Source of the DNA: Plesiocystis pacifica SIR-1
Lineage (GTDB): Bacteria; Myxococcota_A; Polyangia; Nannocystales; Nannocystaceae
Assembly (NCBI RefSeq): GCF_000170895.1
Contig: NZ_ABCS01000073.1
Coordinates: forward strand, 1-52,554
Length of the DNA: 52,554 bases
Direction of reading: 5' to 3'
Numbering within the stretch: the stretch's first letter is position 1; each line of letters begins with the position of its first letter. The position numbers and the translations under genes are program-made. Shown one piece after another: positions 34,113 to 42,489 of this stretch. The notes beneath the pieces are model-generated. The model did no database searches. It worked only from the letters and a program-made list of their open reading frames with translations, and had not been told where the DNA came from.

Positions 34113-34907
34113 ATGACCGAGCTGGTCACCAGCGCGCCGAACATCGCGGTCTACGCGGACTATGAGAACGTCGCGCTCGGAGCCATCGAAGCGGGGTACG
34201 ACGCGTTCGACATCGCCCTCGTGCTCGAGCGCCTGCTCGAGCGAGGAAACGTCGTTGTCCGCAAAGCCTATTGCGACTGGGTGCGCTACAAGGGCGAGCG
34301 CAAGCGCCTCCACGAGCGCAGCTTCGAGCTCGTGGAGGTGCCGCATGTCAAGCTGTCGGGCAAGAACTCCGCGGACATCCGCTTGGTCGTCGACGCCCTC
34401 GATCTCGCCCACACCAAGGCCCACGTCGGGGTGTTCGCGCTGCTGACCGGCGACAGCGACTTCTCTCCGCTAGTCAGCAAGCTGCGCGAGAATGGCAAGT
34501 GGGTGGTCGGAGTCGGCGTGCGCCAGTCGACCAGCAAGCTGCTCGTCGAGATCTGCGATGAGTTCATCTATTACGATGATCTCGTCCGGGACAAGCGACG
34601 CGACGGTCAACGGCGGGCCCGAGGCTCGAAGACAGCGCAGGAGCCGGGGGAGGGGCGGAAGGAGGAGGCCATCGAGCTGCTCATCGAGACGGTCGACTCC
34701 ATGCTCCGTGATCGCTCGGGCCGGCTGTGGGGGTCGATGGTCAAGCAGACGATCAAGCGCAAGCGGCCGCAGTTCTCGGAGAGCTATCACGGCTACCGGA
34801 GCTTCAACCGCTTGCTCGAGGATGCGCGCGACCGAGACCTGCTCGTGCTCGAGAAGGACGAGCGCTCGGGCGGCTACGAGATCGTCGAACTCAGCGCGGA
34901 CTCGTAG
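34113..34907 (+). CDS. NYN-domain putative RNase with C-terminal LOTUS/OST-HTH domain
   Basis: A 264-residue cytoplasmic protein. The NYN (DUF88/LabA-like, PIN-fold) domain covers about 9-160. Its acidic metal site is complete: Asp16 (YADYEN), Asp88 and Asp94 (SADIRLVVDALD), Asp114 and Asp116 (TGDSDFSPL). A charged linker (160-184) leads to a LOTUS/OST-HTH domain (about 186-258; LWGSMVKQTIKRKRPQFSE, SFNRLLEDA, DLLVLEKD), an RNA-binding module. Such fusions are thought to be RNA-directed nucleases. It follows the small protein after 4 bp, and a metallopeptidase gene follows after 75 bp on the same strand. The combination points to RNA processing or decay, not to a known toxin-antitoxin pair. 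Confidence 0.92.
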   Translation: MTELVTSAPNIAVYADYENVALGAIEAGYDAFDIALVLERLLERGNVVVRKAYCDWVRYKGERKRLHERSFELVEVPHVKLSGKNSADIRLVVDALDLAHTKAHVGVFALLTGDSDFSPLVSKLRENGKWVVGVGVRQSTSKLLVEICDEFIYYDDLVRDKRRDGQRRARGSKTAQEPGEGRKEEAIELLIETVDSMLRDRSGRLWGSMVKQTIKRKRPQFSESYHGYRSFNRLLEDARDRDLLVLEKDERSGGYEIVELSADS

Positions 34908-34982
34908 CAGGGCTCAGAGGGGGGCATGGCAGCGCTCTGGTCCGCTCGATTCCTCGCGTGGCATACTGGCTATAGTGGCGTC

Positions 34983-36011
34983 ATGGCGCGGCGAGGCCCT
35001 CCACCCGATCTCGATGTCTTGAGCGACGATGAGCTGCTCGAGCAGCGCCTGTGCGACCTCGGGCTCCGCATCGAAGGCAGCTGGCTCGAGCCCTTGGTCG
35101 AGCAAGCTCGCCGCGAGCTGAGCCGACGCGGGCTAGAATTTGGGGCGCGCTTTTGGCTCTCCGACGAGTGGCTCTCTCCGGCGGGGGTGCCCGGCGTCGG
35201 GGTCCCCTTTTACCTCGCGCACCCGCGGCTGATACGGCTCGAGCGGAGCCAGATGCTCGAGGTCGAAGGCGGCACCCGCAAGCAGTGCATGATGCTCTTG
35301 CGCCACGAGCTCGGCCACGCGATCGATCACGCCTACCGCCTGCACCGTCGGCAGCGCTGGCGCGAGGCCTTCGGCTCTTCGAGTCAGCCTTACCCGGAGT
35401 GGTATCGGCCCAACCCCGCGAGCCGCCGCTTCGTCCAGCACCTCGACGCATGGTACGCTCAGGCTCACCCGGACGAGGACTTCGCCGAGACCTTCGCGGT
35501 GTGGCTCAACCCGCGCTCGCGCTGGCGCGAGCGCTACGCCACCTGGCCTGCGCTGCGCAAGCTCGAGGCCGTCGACCAGCTCATGGACGCGATCGCCGGC
35601 ACTGAACCGGCGGTCCGTAGCCGGGAGCGGCCGTACTCTCTCCCGAGCTTTCGCCTGCGCCTCAAGACCTACTACAAGCGAAAGCGCGAGCGCTTCAACC
35701 CTGGCTACTCGACCAACTATGACGATGACCTGCGCCGGCTCTTTGACGAGGGGACGAACAGCAAGCGCGCGCCGACCGCTGCGGCCTTCTTGCGCAAGCA
35801 CTCCGCGGAGATCCGGGGTCACGTGGTCCGCTGGACCGAAGGGCAGGAGCTCACGGTGGACTACGTCTTGCGCCACATGATCGGTCGGTGCCGGGAGCTC
35901 GGGCTCCGGGCGAAGGGTCCGAAGCAGCAGCTGCTGATGGACTTTTCGATCTTGCTGACTGTCCACAGCATGACCTACCTCTACCGCGGCCGCGAGTGGC
36001 ATGCGATGTAG
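34983..36011 (+). CDS. Putative zinc metallopeptidase (HExxH)
   Basis: A 342-residue protein, ATG 34983. The zinc motif is HELGHAIDHAY (His108, Glu109, His112). The downstream block HPDEDFAETFAVWL (162-175) offers the third ligand (Glu169), as in putative zinc-binding metallopeptidases of the Peptidase_Mx type. GVGVPFYLAHPRLIRLE (71-87) precedes the motif. There is no signal peptide, so it acts in the cytoplasm. The C-terminal third (about 225-342) is basic and unassigned. The ATP-grasp gene starts 3 bp after its stop, so the two are very likely translated from one message and act in one pathway. Family membership is by motif only. Confidence 0.8.
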   Translation: MARRGPPPDLDVLSDDELLEQRLCDLGLRIEGSWLEPLVEQARRELSRRGLEFGARFWLSDEWLSPAGVPGVGVPFYLAHPRLIRLERSQMLEVEGGTRKQCMMLLRHELGHAIDHAYRLHRRQRWREAFGSSSQPYPEWYRPNPASRRFVQHLDAWYAQAHPDEDFAETFAVWLNPRSRWRERYATWPALRKLEAVDQLMDAIAGTEPAVRSRERPYSLPSFRLRLKTYYKRKRERFNPGYSTNYDDDLRRLFDEGTNSKRAPTAAAFLRKHSAEIRGHVVRWTEGQELTVDYVLRHMIGRCRELGLRAKGPKQQLLMDFSILLTVHSMTYLYRGREWHAM

Positions 36012-36014
36012 GCG

Positions 36015-37031
36015 GTGACCGTGAACACGCTGCGCATCATCTTGTTGATCGACGAAGACCTCGAGCCGCCCGCTCACTACGAGGAGGTGGACGAAGAGCA
36101 CTTCGATCGGGTCAAGACTGAGTACGACGTCCGCGTCGAGCTCGAGAACTACGGCCACACGGTGCTCGTCGTGGGAGTGAGCGACTCGCTCGAGCCGCTC
36201 GAGCGGGCGCTCGATGAGTTCCGCCCGCACGTCGTGTTCAACCTGCTCGAGGAGTTTCAGGGCTCACGCGCAGGCTCGCACCTCGTGCTCGCCTACCTCG
36301 AGCTGCGCGGCGTCGCCTATACGGGCTGCAACCCCCGCGGGCAGATGATGGCCCAGGACAAGGCGCTGTCCAAGGCGCTGCTGCTGCACTACGGGGTCCA
36401 GACCCCCGACTTTGTCGTCGTCCCGGTGGGTCGCAAGCCGCCGCGCAAGCGCCTGCGCTTCCCGCTCATCGTGAAGTCGCTGCACGGCGACGCCTCGGAG
36501 GGCCTGGCGCAGGCCTCGGTCGTTCGCAGCCCGAGCAAGCTCGCCGCTCGCGTGGACTTCATCCATCGCCATCACGGCGACGCGCTGGTCGAAGAGTACA
36601 TCTCCGGGCGCGAGCTGTACTGCGGGGTCATCGGCTACCGCCAGCTGACGGCCTTCCCGGTCTGGGAGCTTCGCATGACCAAGCTTCCGACGAGCGCCCT
36701 CAACATCGCGACCCAACGCGTCAAGTGGGACCTCGCGTACCAGGACAGGGTCGGCGTCGAGCTCGGGCCCGCGCGGCTGCCTCCCGCGCTCGAGCGGCGC
36801 ATTCAAGACATGAGCAAGCGCGCGTTCTCGCTGCTCAAGATGACTGGTTGGGGCCGGATGGACTATCGCCTGGCCGAGGACGGCGAGCCCTATTTTCTCG
36901 AGGCCAACCCCAACGGAGACATCGCCCACGTCGAAGAGTTCGCCAGCTCCGCGAAGGCGGCGGGGCTCTCCTACCTCGAGCTGCTCCACAGGCTCATCAA
37001 CATCGCTCGGCGCGCGGCCGGACAGCGCTGA
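36015..37031 (+). CDS. ATP-grasp ligase related to D-Ala-D-Ala ligase
   Basis: A 338-residue ATP-grasp enzyme. It starts at GTG 36015, 3 bp after the metallopeptidase stop; GTG 36021 is an alternative. The N-terminal domain ends VVFNLLEEFQGSRAGSHLVLAYLELRGVAYTGCNP, like the D-Ala-D-Ala ligase phrase on substrate entry. The ATP-grasp core has the lysines FPLIVKSLHGDAS, the strand DALVEEYISGREL and the metal site WGRMDYRL...PYFLEANPNGD. This branch makes an amide or peptide bond with ATP. True Ddl enzymes lie in the cell wall cluster; here the partner is a metallopeptidase, so a different substrate is likely, perhaps a peptide made by one enzyme and cut by the other. Confidence 0.88.
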   Translation: MTVNTLRIILLIDEDLEPPAHYEEVDEEHFDRVKTEYDVRVELENYGHTVLVVGVSDSLEPLERALDEFRPHVVFNLLEEFQGSRAGSHLVLAYLELRGVAYTGCNPRGQMMAQDKALSKALLLHYGVQTPDFVVVPVGRKPPRKRLRFPLIVKSLHGDASEGLAQASVVRSPSKLAARVDFIHRHHGDALVEEYISGRELYCGVIGYRQLTAFPVWELRMTKLPTSALNIATQRVKWDLAYQDRVGVELGPARLPPALERRIQDMSKRAFSLLKMTGWGRMDYRLAEDGEPYFLEANPNGDIAHVEEFASSAKAAGLSYLELLHRLINIARRAAGQR

Positions 37032-37041
37032 GTTTTGCTTT

Positions 37042-37210
37042 GCCCCCGCAGTCGTCTCGGGGACCGGGGGCGCTTCGTCGCTGTCCGCTCCTCCGCTGTG
37101 GTCGTGGGGCAATGGGGTTCGTGCCTTGGAGAGGGCATGGGGTCGCCCCCGCGAGCGGGGCGTGGACTCGTTGACAGCTCCTGCGCTGTGGTCGCGGGGG
37201 AATGTGGGGG
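37042..37210. repeat. Imperfect direct repeat, period 90 bp, with internal hairpins
   Basis: The gap between the ATP-grasp stop (37031) and the serine hydrolase stop (37250) holds two related units. The best-conserved cores are 37087-37114 and 37177-37204, identical at 25 of 28 positions. Each unit begins with a GC-rich inverted repeat: GCCCCCG ... CGGGGGC at 37042-37071, and CGCCCC ... GGGGCG at 37144-37162. Because the two genes converge here, the hairpins may end transcription from both sides. No coding sequence is seen. Confidence 0.65.
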
Positions 37211-37249
37211 GTCGCCCGGCTTCTGACCCGGACCAGCGGAGCTCGAGGT

Positions 37250-38725
37250 TTAGCTTGGCTCCGGGAGCGCCTCGAGCACCTGGGCGATGGTCCCGTCCAT
37301 GTCCACGTGGGTGCGGTCATGGGCCACCCCAAGCCGCACGATCACGGCGTCGCGGGAGGGGATGACGATGACGGCCTGGCCCTGGAAGCCGCTGGCCTGG
37401 AACAGGTCCGTGGGCGCGCTCGGGAAGCGGCGGGTGTCGGGGTCGTCGGGCTTGCCAGCGTTGGTCCACCACTGCGCTCCGTAGTCGCCCATGTCCGACT
37501 TGGGCGTGGGCGTGGACACGTACTCGACCCAGCCCTCGGGCAGCAGGCGCTCGCCGTCGGGGGTCACGCCGTCGTTGAGGTGCAGCAGGCCAAAGCGGGC
37601 CCAGTCGCGGGCGCTGGCGTACATGAAGGAGGAGCCGACGAAGGTCCCGGAGGGGTCGGGCTCCATCACGGCGGTGTGCATGCCGAGGGGCTCGAACAGC
37701 TCCTGACGCGGGAAGTTGACGTAGGCGGACCAGGGGTCTTCGCCCGCGTCCTTGGCCCGCTGCTCGATGGTCTGGCGGACGATCCAGGCGATGATGTTCG
37801 AGGTCCCGCTCGAGTAGTACCAGGTGCTGTCGGGCTCGTGGGCGAGGGGCTGGGCCATGGCCACGGCGGCGGTGTCGTGGCTCTCGAAGAGCATGAAGGT
37901 CGCCATGGACAGGGGCCCGTAGACCTCCTCGAAGGCCAGGCCGGAGCTCATGCGCAGGAGCTGGTCGAGGGTGATGGCGGCCCGCGGATCGCCCTCGCTG
38001 TGCCACGCGGGCACGGGGGCGGGGGCGGCGTGGTCGAGCTCGCCCTGGCGCTCGAGCACGCCGACCAAGGTCGCGCCCACGCTCTTGGTCATCGACCAGC
38101 CGAGCAGGGGCGTGTGCTCGCCGACGCCCTCGGCGTAGCGCTCGGCGACGACCTGGCCGTCGTAGACCACCACGAAGGCCCGGGTGCGGATCGGCTTTTC
38201 GGGGTTGCGATCGGCGAAGGCGTAGTCGAGGGCGGCCTCGAGCTTGGGGTAGTCGACCCCCTCGACGGCTCCGGCCCCGCTAACGGTGGTCTCGACCTTG
38301 GCGCCCGCGGGGAAGGGCAGGGCATCGAGGGCGCTCCAGTCGGGGCGCGGCGGGAGCTCGGGCGTGGCCGCGTCGAGCTCGGCCTCGGTGGTGTCGATGG
38401 CGAGGGTGCAGCCGAGGCCTTCGCGGTACACGGCCGTGCGCGGGGCCATGCCCATGAGCCGCGCGGTGACGGTGCCGGCGGACTCGTCGACGGTGCCCGA
38501 GACGTACCAGTAGGGCTCGAGGTCCTCGGCGACCACTCGGTCTTGGGGGAGGCCCGAGACGAACACCGTCGAGCACAGGATCTTCGCGTAGTAGCCCGTC
38601 CCGGTCGGCGCGATCTTGGCGTTGACGAAGCCGACCCCGCCGGCGAGCAGGACGCCAAGGCCGACGGCGGAGCCCTTGAGCAGCTTGCGGGACTTCTTGG
38701 GAGGGGCGGCCGACTCGGAGCTCAT
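37250..38725 (-). CDS. Serine hydrolase of the class C beta-lactamase family, membrane-anchored
   Basis: A 491-residue protein, ATG 38725. A basic N-terminus and one hydrophobic helix (about 18-37, GSAVGLGVLLAGGVGFVNA) anchor it. Residues 40-150 are an extra N-terminal domain I do not recognise. The hydrolase domain (about 160-491) has the SxxK motif S211-M-T-K214 and the second motif YYSSGT (Y304-S-S306). The third motif region FQASGFQGQAVIVIP fits. Family members include esterases, D-amino-acid peptidases and beta-lactamases. The context gives no substrate, and secreted esterase/peptidase is the safest reading. It is divergent from the DUF2141 gene. Confidence 0.9.
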   Translation of the reverse strand: MSSESAAPPKKSRKLLKGSAVGLGVLLAGGVGFVNAKIAPTGTGYYAKILCSTVFVSGLPQDRVVAEDLEPYWYVSGTVDESAGTVTARLMGMAPRTAVYREGLGCTLAIDTTEAELDAATPELPPRPDWSALDALPFPAGAKVETTVSGAGAVEGVDYPKLEAALDYAFADRNPEKPIRTRAFVVVYDGQVVAERYAEGVGEHTPLLGWSMTKSVGATLVGVLERQGELDHAAPAPVPAWHSEGDPRAAITLDQLLRMSSGLAFEEVYGPLSMATFMLFESHDTAAVAMAQPLAHEPDSTWYYSSGTSNIIAWIVRQTIEQRAKDAGEDPWSAYVNFPRQELFEPLGMHTAVMEPDPSGTFVGSSFMYASARDWARFGLLHLNDGVTPDGERLLPEGWVEYVSTPTPKSDMGDYGAQWWTNAGKPDDPDTRRFPSAPTDLFQASGFQGQAVIVIPSRDAVIVRLGVAHDRTHVDMDGTIAQVLEALPEPS

Positions 38726-38778
38726 CGCGCCGGCCACTCTATCAGAGCGCGGGTGGGCCAGTAGACGCCGCGTGGGGG

Positions 38779-39279
38779 GTGCAGCGGCCATTGGTTGGAC
38801 CTCCGCGTCGAGTGAGCCAAACTCGATCGGTGGCGACGCGCACCTTCCTCGTTGCGGCTCTCTTGTCGACGCTCGCCGTCGCGCCCGAGCGAGAGCCCGC
38901 GAGCGAAGGCGCCGAGAGCCGCATCGTCCTCGAGGTGTCGGAGCTCAACAATGACGCCGGGCGCATCGTGGCGCTGCTCTACACCAGCGCCACGGGCTTC
39001 CCCCGTGACACGGAGGCCTGCGACGACTACCGCACCGCCGAGATCAGCGGCGGCAAGGCCCGGACCTCGTTCTCGAACCTGCCCGCCGGGACCTACGCCG
39101 TGCTCGTGTTCCACGACGAGGATCGCAACGGGAAGCTGAAGACCAACTTCATCGGCATGCCCAAGGAGGGCGTCGGGGTGACGAACAACGGCAGCGGGCT
39201 GCCGCGCTTTTCAAAGGCGAAGTTCGAGGTGAGCGCGGGGGCGGCGGTGACCAAGAAGGTGCGGATCAACTACTTGTGA
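38779..39279 (+). CDS. DUF2141 family secreted protein
   Basis: Up to 166 residues. GTG 38779 gives the longest form; GTG 38812 and GTG 38830 (starting directly with the hydrophobic segment TFLVAALLSTLAVA) are equally possible. The core VFHDEDRNGKLKTNFIGMPKEGVGVTNN is diagnostic for DUF2141, a small beta-sandwich found in exported proteins of unknown function. No lipobox is seen, so it is probably periplasmic or secreted. The last 14 bp overlap the end of the ATPase gene on the other strand (39266-39279). Confidence 0.88.
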   Translation: MQRPLVGPPRRVSQTRSVATRTFLVAALLSTLAVAPEREPASEGAESRIVLEVSELNNDAGRIVALLYTSATGFPRDTEACDDYRTAEISGGKARTSFSNLPAGTYAVLVFHDEDRNGKLKTNFIGMPKEGVGVTNNGSGLPRFSKAKFEVSAGAAVTKKVRINYL

Positions 39280-40594
39280 ACGCGCTGGCGAGCAGGAAGC
39301 CCAGCTGAGGATCGAGCAGGAAGTCCTGCGGATCCCAGTAGTTGCGCGGCAGGATGACCTGGAGCTCCTGAAGCTGGCGCACCGTCACGTCCCGGCCGTC
39401 GCAGGCGCGGTGGATGGCCTCGAAGGGGACGACCTCCTCGAGCGAGTCGAACAGCGACGCGACCTTGGGGATGAAGGGGGCGATCTGGGCGTAGTGGCTG
39501 TCTAGGCGCGCCCGCAAGACCTCGAGGGGCTCCTCCTCGTCGAGTCGCCCCTCTTCGAGCAGGTAGCGCGTCCACTCGAGAAAGGCCAGGGGCGTCCGAG
39601 CTTCGGCGGCGAGGCGGGACAGGCCCGCGTCGAGGCTCGGGTCTTCGAGGGCGCGCTGGATGTCGGTCGGCTCCATGGCAGCTCGGCGCCTGAAGATCTC
39701 GAGGTGGTCCTCGACGCCGAGCGGGCGCAGCGTCTGACGCCGTTGAATGCGGCGAGTCAGCACGCTGGAGTAGTAGGTCCGCATGGTCAGCACGAGGGCC
39801 ATGGGAGCCTCGGATAGGTGCAGGAGCGCCTCGACGTCCGCGCGGACGAGCTCGCGCGTGCTCTCGTCGAGCATGGCCTCGTGGTTGAGCTCTTCGAGGT
39901 TGTCGAGGTGGACGACCACGCGCAGCTCGGTCTGGGTCACGATGTCGTGGAGCAGCGCGAACAGGGCCTCCTGGAGCTGCGGTCCGTCAACCTGGACCTT
40001 GCCCTGGAGCGAGCGGATGACCTGGGAAGAGCGCTCCAGGCCGATGTTGAGTCGAGTCCGGAGCCAGCCAAACAGGCGCATTTCTCCGCTCTCGAGGCCA
40101 AGCTCGATCTTGTTGCCGATGAGCTGTTCGTGGGCTTCGCTCAGGGACAGCGTCTCGAATCGAGCGAGCTGGCCGAAGGAGCGCGCGGCGGCCTTGAGCG
40201 CGCTGGGCACGCTCGTGCGATAGCCGAGCTCGTCGACGAGCCGCCGCCCGATCTCGCGGTAGACGTGACGCTGGTTGCGGAGCGGTCGGCAGTCGACCTC
40301 GAGGAGCAGCACGGTCGCTGCGTGGGTTCGCCGAAGATCATCGAAGACCTTGCGCGTCAGCAGGCTCTTGCCCATGCCCTTGTCGCCGAGGACGCAAAAG
40401 GCGTCACCGCTGAGGGGCGACTGGGCGCGCAGGAAGGCGGTCAGCCCAGACTTCAACCATTGGGCCTCGCGGTCCCGGTTGACGTGCTCGTCCGGCCGGA
40501 GGCTCGCGGGGTTGAGGTTGGTCAAAAATAACGGCTGCACGGAGAGCGAGCGTCCCCCACGCTCTGGGGGCGCGCAACTCGACGCGCTGGCCAC
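39266..40594 (-). CDS. P-loop ATPase (AAA/STAND type), single gene
   Basis: A 442-residue ATPase. Walker A is GDKGMGKS (70-77), and Walker B is VVVHLDNLEE (about 226-235), where Asp-Asn replaces the more common Asp-Glu/Asp-Asp. LVLTMRTYYSS (about 263) supplies a sensor-like Arg. The C-terminal part is helical and winged-helix-like, as in Orc1/Cdc6- and AAA_16-type proteins. Upstream starts are uncertain: GTG 40540 (VQPLFLTNLNP) would remove 18 residues that look non-coding. No effector domain is fused and no partner gene is adjacent, so the role is unknown. Its 3' end overlaps the DUF2141 gene by 14 bp. Confidence 0.82.
   Translation of the reverse strand: MASASSCAPPERGGRSLSVQPLFLTNLNPASLRPDEHVNRDREAQWLKSGLTAFLRAQSPLSGDAFCVLGDKGMGKSLLTRKVFDDLRRTHAATVLLLEVDCRPLRNQRHVYREIGRRLVDELGYRTSVPSALKAAARSFGQLARFETLSLSEAHEQLIGNKIELGLESGEMRLFGWLRTRLNIGLERSSQVIRSLQGKVQVDGPQLQEALFALLHDIVTQTELRVVVHLDNLEELNHEAMLDESTRELVRADVEALLHLSEAPMALVLTMRTYYSSVLTRRIQRRQTLRPLGVEDHLEIFRRRAAMEPTDIQRALEDPSLDAGLSRLAAEARTPLAFLEWTRYLLEEGRLDEEEPLEVLRARLDSHYAQIAPFIPKVASLFDSLEEVVPFEAIHRACDGRDVTVRQLQELQVILPRNYWDPQDFLLDPQLGFLLASAFTSS
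40548..40564. other. Short inverted repeat near the ATPase start
   Basis: GAGCGT-CCCCC-ACGCTC is a perfect 6-bp stem. It lies within the first codons of the longest ATPase frame and 75 bp upstream of GTG 40540 is panC's 3' end direction. If the true ATPase start is GTG 40540, the hairpin lies in its leader. No function can be assigned. Confidence 0.3.
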
Positions 40595-40609
40595 CTTGCC
40601 TGTAGCGGC

Positions 40610-41473
40610 TCAACCTTCGAGGACGAGGTTGTCGATCAACCGCACCCCGCCAAAGAAGGCCGCGAGCGCGACGAGGGTCCGCCCACCCGAAGACGCCGTC
40701 GTCGACTCCACGGGTTGCAGCGTGTCCGCGTCCACCACGGACACGTAGTGAATCTCGCCAGGCTTCAACGCCTGCTCGGACCCGGCAATGAGCGCGGCTG
40801 CGTCCCGCTCGCCCCGGGCGTAGCGGCTGCGCACCTCGGACAAGAAGCGGGGAATGGCCAGAGCTGCCCGGCGATCTTCGGGGGCGAGGCGGGCGTTTCG
40901 GCTGGACATGGCGAGGCCGTCGGGCTCGCGCACGGTCGGGACGCCGACGACCTCTCCGCCGAGGAACAAGTCGGCGTGCATGCGGCGGATGATCGCCAGC
41001 TGCTGGAAGTCCTTTTGGCCGAACAGGGCGAAGTCGGGCTGCACGAGCTGCCAGAGCTTGCAGACGATGGTGCACACGCCCCGGAAGTGGCCCGGGCGGG
41101 TGGCGCCGCACAGGTGCTCGTCGAGGCCGGCGACCTCGACCCAGGTGCTGGCCAGGGGCGGGTACAGCTCCTTGGGGTCGTCGGGGCGGTAGACCATGTC
41201 GACGCCGGCCGAGCGGGCCTTGGCCAGGTCGCCGTCGAGGTCGCGGGGGTAGGCGGCCAGGTCGCTGGCGTCGTTGAACTGCGCCGGGTTGACGAAGATC
41301 GAGATGGCGAGCTCGCCGGCGTCGGCGGGGACCCGCTTGCGGCCCTCGTGCATGAGCTGCACGTGGCCCTGGTGGAGGTAGCCCATGGTCGGGACGAAGG
41401 CGACGCGGCGGCCGGCTCGGGCCAGCTCGGCTCGCCAGGCGCGGACTTCGGCGACGGTGCGCAGGACCTTCAT
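40610..41473 (-). CDS. panC: Pantoate-beta-alanine ligase
   Basis: A 287-residue enzyme that joins pantoate and beta-alanine with ATP, the last step of pantothenate synthesis. The cytidylyltransferase-type motifs are all present: VPTMGYLHQGHVQLM (HxGH-type), FVNPAQFN, GQKDFQQ and the ATP-binding SSRN. Length is normal. It follows panB after 34 bp on the same strand, an operon order widespread in bacteria. The ATPase gene starts just downstream (16 bp after the stop) on the same strand. Confidence 0.97.
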   Translation of the reverse strand: MKVLRTVAEVRAWRAELARAGRRVAFVPTMGYLHQGHVQLMHEGRKRVPADAGELAISIFVNPAQFNDASDLAAYPRDLDGDLAKARSAGVDMVYRPDDPKELYPPLASTWVEVAGLDEHLCGATRPGHFRGVCTIVCKLWQLVQPDFALFGQKDFQQLAIIRRMHADLFLGGEVVGVPTVREPDGLAMSSRNARLAPEDRRAALAIPRFLSEVRSRYARGERDAAALIAGSEQALKPGEIHYVSVVDADTLQPVESTTASSGGRTLVALAAFFGGVRLIDNLVLEG

Positions 41474-41507
41474 GGCGTTGCCTCGACGCGGCTCGATGAA
41501 GAGGGGC

Positions 41508-42434
41508 TCAGGCCGGGCCGTAGCCGCGGCGGCGGGGCTCGTCGCTGCCCGAGCTGGGTCCGGCCTCGGGCTCGTCGACGGGGCGCAGGCCGGCGTCCTT
41601 GGACTTGCGCTTTTTGGCCTTGAAGGTGTGCTCTTTCCCAGGGAAGGCGCGGCTGCGGACCTCCCGGGCGTACTCCGAGAAGGCGTCGCGCACGGTGTCG
41701 GCGAGCTCGGCGTAGCGCTTGACGAACTTGGGCTTGAAGTTGTCGTCGAGGCCGAGGAGGTCCTGCATCACGAGCACCTGGCCGTCGCAGCCGTTGCCCG
41801 CCCCGATGCCGATGGTCGGGATGCTCAGCGAGGCGGAGACCTCCGTGGCCAGGGGGGCGGGGATGCCCTCGAGGACCATGGAGAAGCAGCCGGCGTCTTG
41901 GAGCATGAGGGCCTCCTCGCGCAGGCGCTGGGCCTCGGCCTCCTCGCGGGCCTGGACCTTGAAGCCGCCGAAGGCGTGCACGCTCTGGGGGGTCAGGCCG
42001 AGGTGCCCCATGACGGGGATGCCGGCGGCGACGAGGGCCTCGATGGCCGGGACCACCCGGGCGCCGCCCTCGAGCTTGACCGAGGCCGCGCCGCCCTCTT
42101 TGACCAGGCGGCCCGCGTTCTCGAGCGCCTTCTCGGGGCTGACCTGGTAGCTCATGAAGGGCATGTCCACGGTCATGTGGGCGCAGCGCAGCGCCCGGCG
42201 GACGCAGCGGGCGTGGTAGATCATGTCGTCGACGGTGACCTCGAGGGTGTGGTCGCGGCCCTGCATGACCATCCCGAGGCTGTCGCCGACGAGCACGATG
42301 TCGACGTCGCAGGCGTCGACGAGGCGGGTGAAGGTCGCGTCGTAGGCCGTGATCATCACGATCGGCACGCCGTCCCGCTTGCGCGCGTGGATGTCGGGCA
42401 CGGTGACGGGCTTACGAGGGGGAGATGCGACCAT
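41508..42434 (-). CDS. panB: 3-methyl-2-oxobutanoate hydroxymethyltransferase
   Basis: A 308-residue enzyme that transfers the hydroxymethyl group from methylene-tetrahydrofolate to ketoisovalerate to give ketopantoate. ATG 42434 (MVASPPRKPVTVPDI) fits the family start. Motifs: MITAYDATFTRLVD, VLVGDSLGMVMQG, DMPFMSYQ, VKLEGG, PVMGHLGLTPQSV, CDGQVLVMQDLLGL. The last approximately 45 residues (from about 265; basic KAKKRKSKD, then Pro/Gly/Ser-rich) extend beyond the usual end and are probably disordered. It is the first gene of the panB-panC operon. No panD or panE lies in the window. Confidence 0.97.
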   Translation of the reverse strand: MVASPPRKPVTVPDIHARKRDGVPIVMITAYDATFTRLVDACDVDIVLVGDSLGMVMQGRDHTLEVTVDDMIYHARCVRRALRCAHMTVDMPFMSYQVSPEKALENAGRLVKEGGAASVKLEGGARVVPAIEALVAAGIPVMGHLGLTPQSVHAFGGFKVQAREEAEAQRLREEALMLQDAGCFSMVLEGIPAPLATEVSASLSIPTIGIGAGNGCDGQVLVMQDLLGLDDNFKPKFVKRYAELADTVRDAFSEYAREVRSRAFPGKEHTFKAKKRKSKDAGLRPVDEPEAGPSSGSDEPRRRGYGPA

Positions 42435-42489
42435 GGGCCCCCAGTACGACGTTTTTAGCCTGCTTGCAACGCGCGGCGGCTTGCACGGG

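Noticed and set aside
33860..34907. Toxin-antitoxin reading of the small protein plus NYN protein
   Set aside because: The small protein lacks a DNA-binding or typical antitoxin sequence, and the LOTUS fusion points to RNA metabolism rather than a VapC-like toxin.
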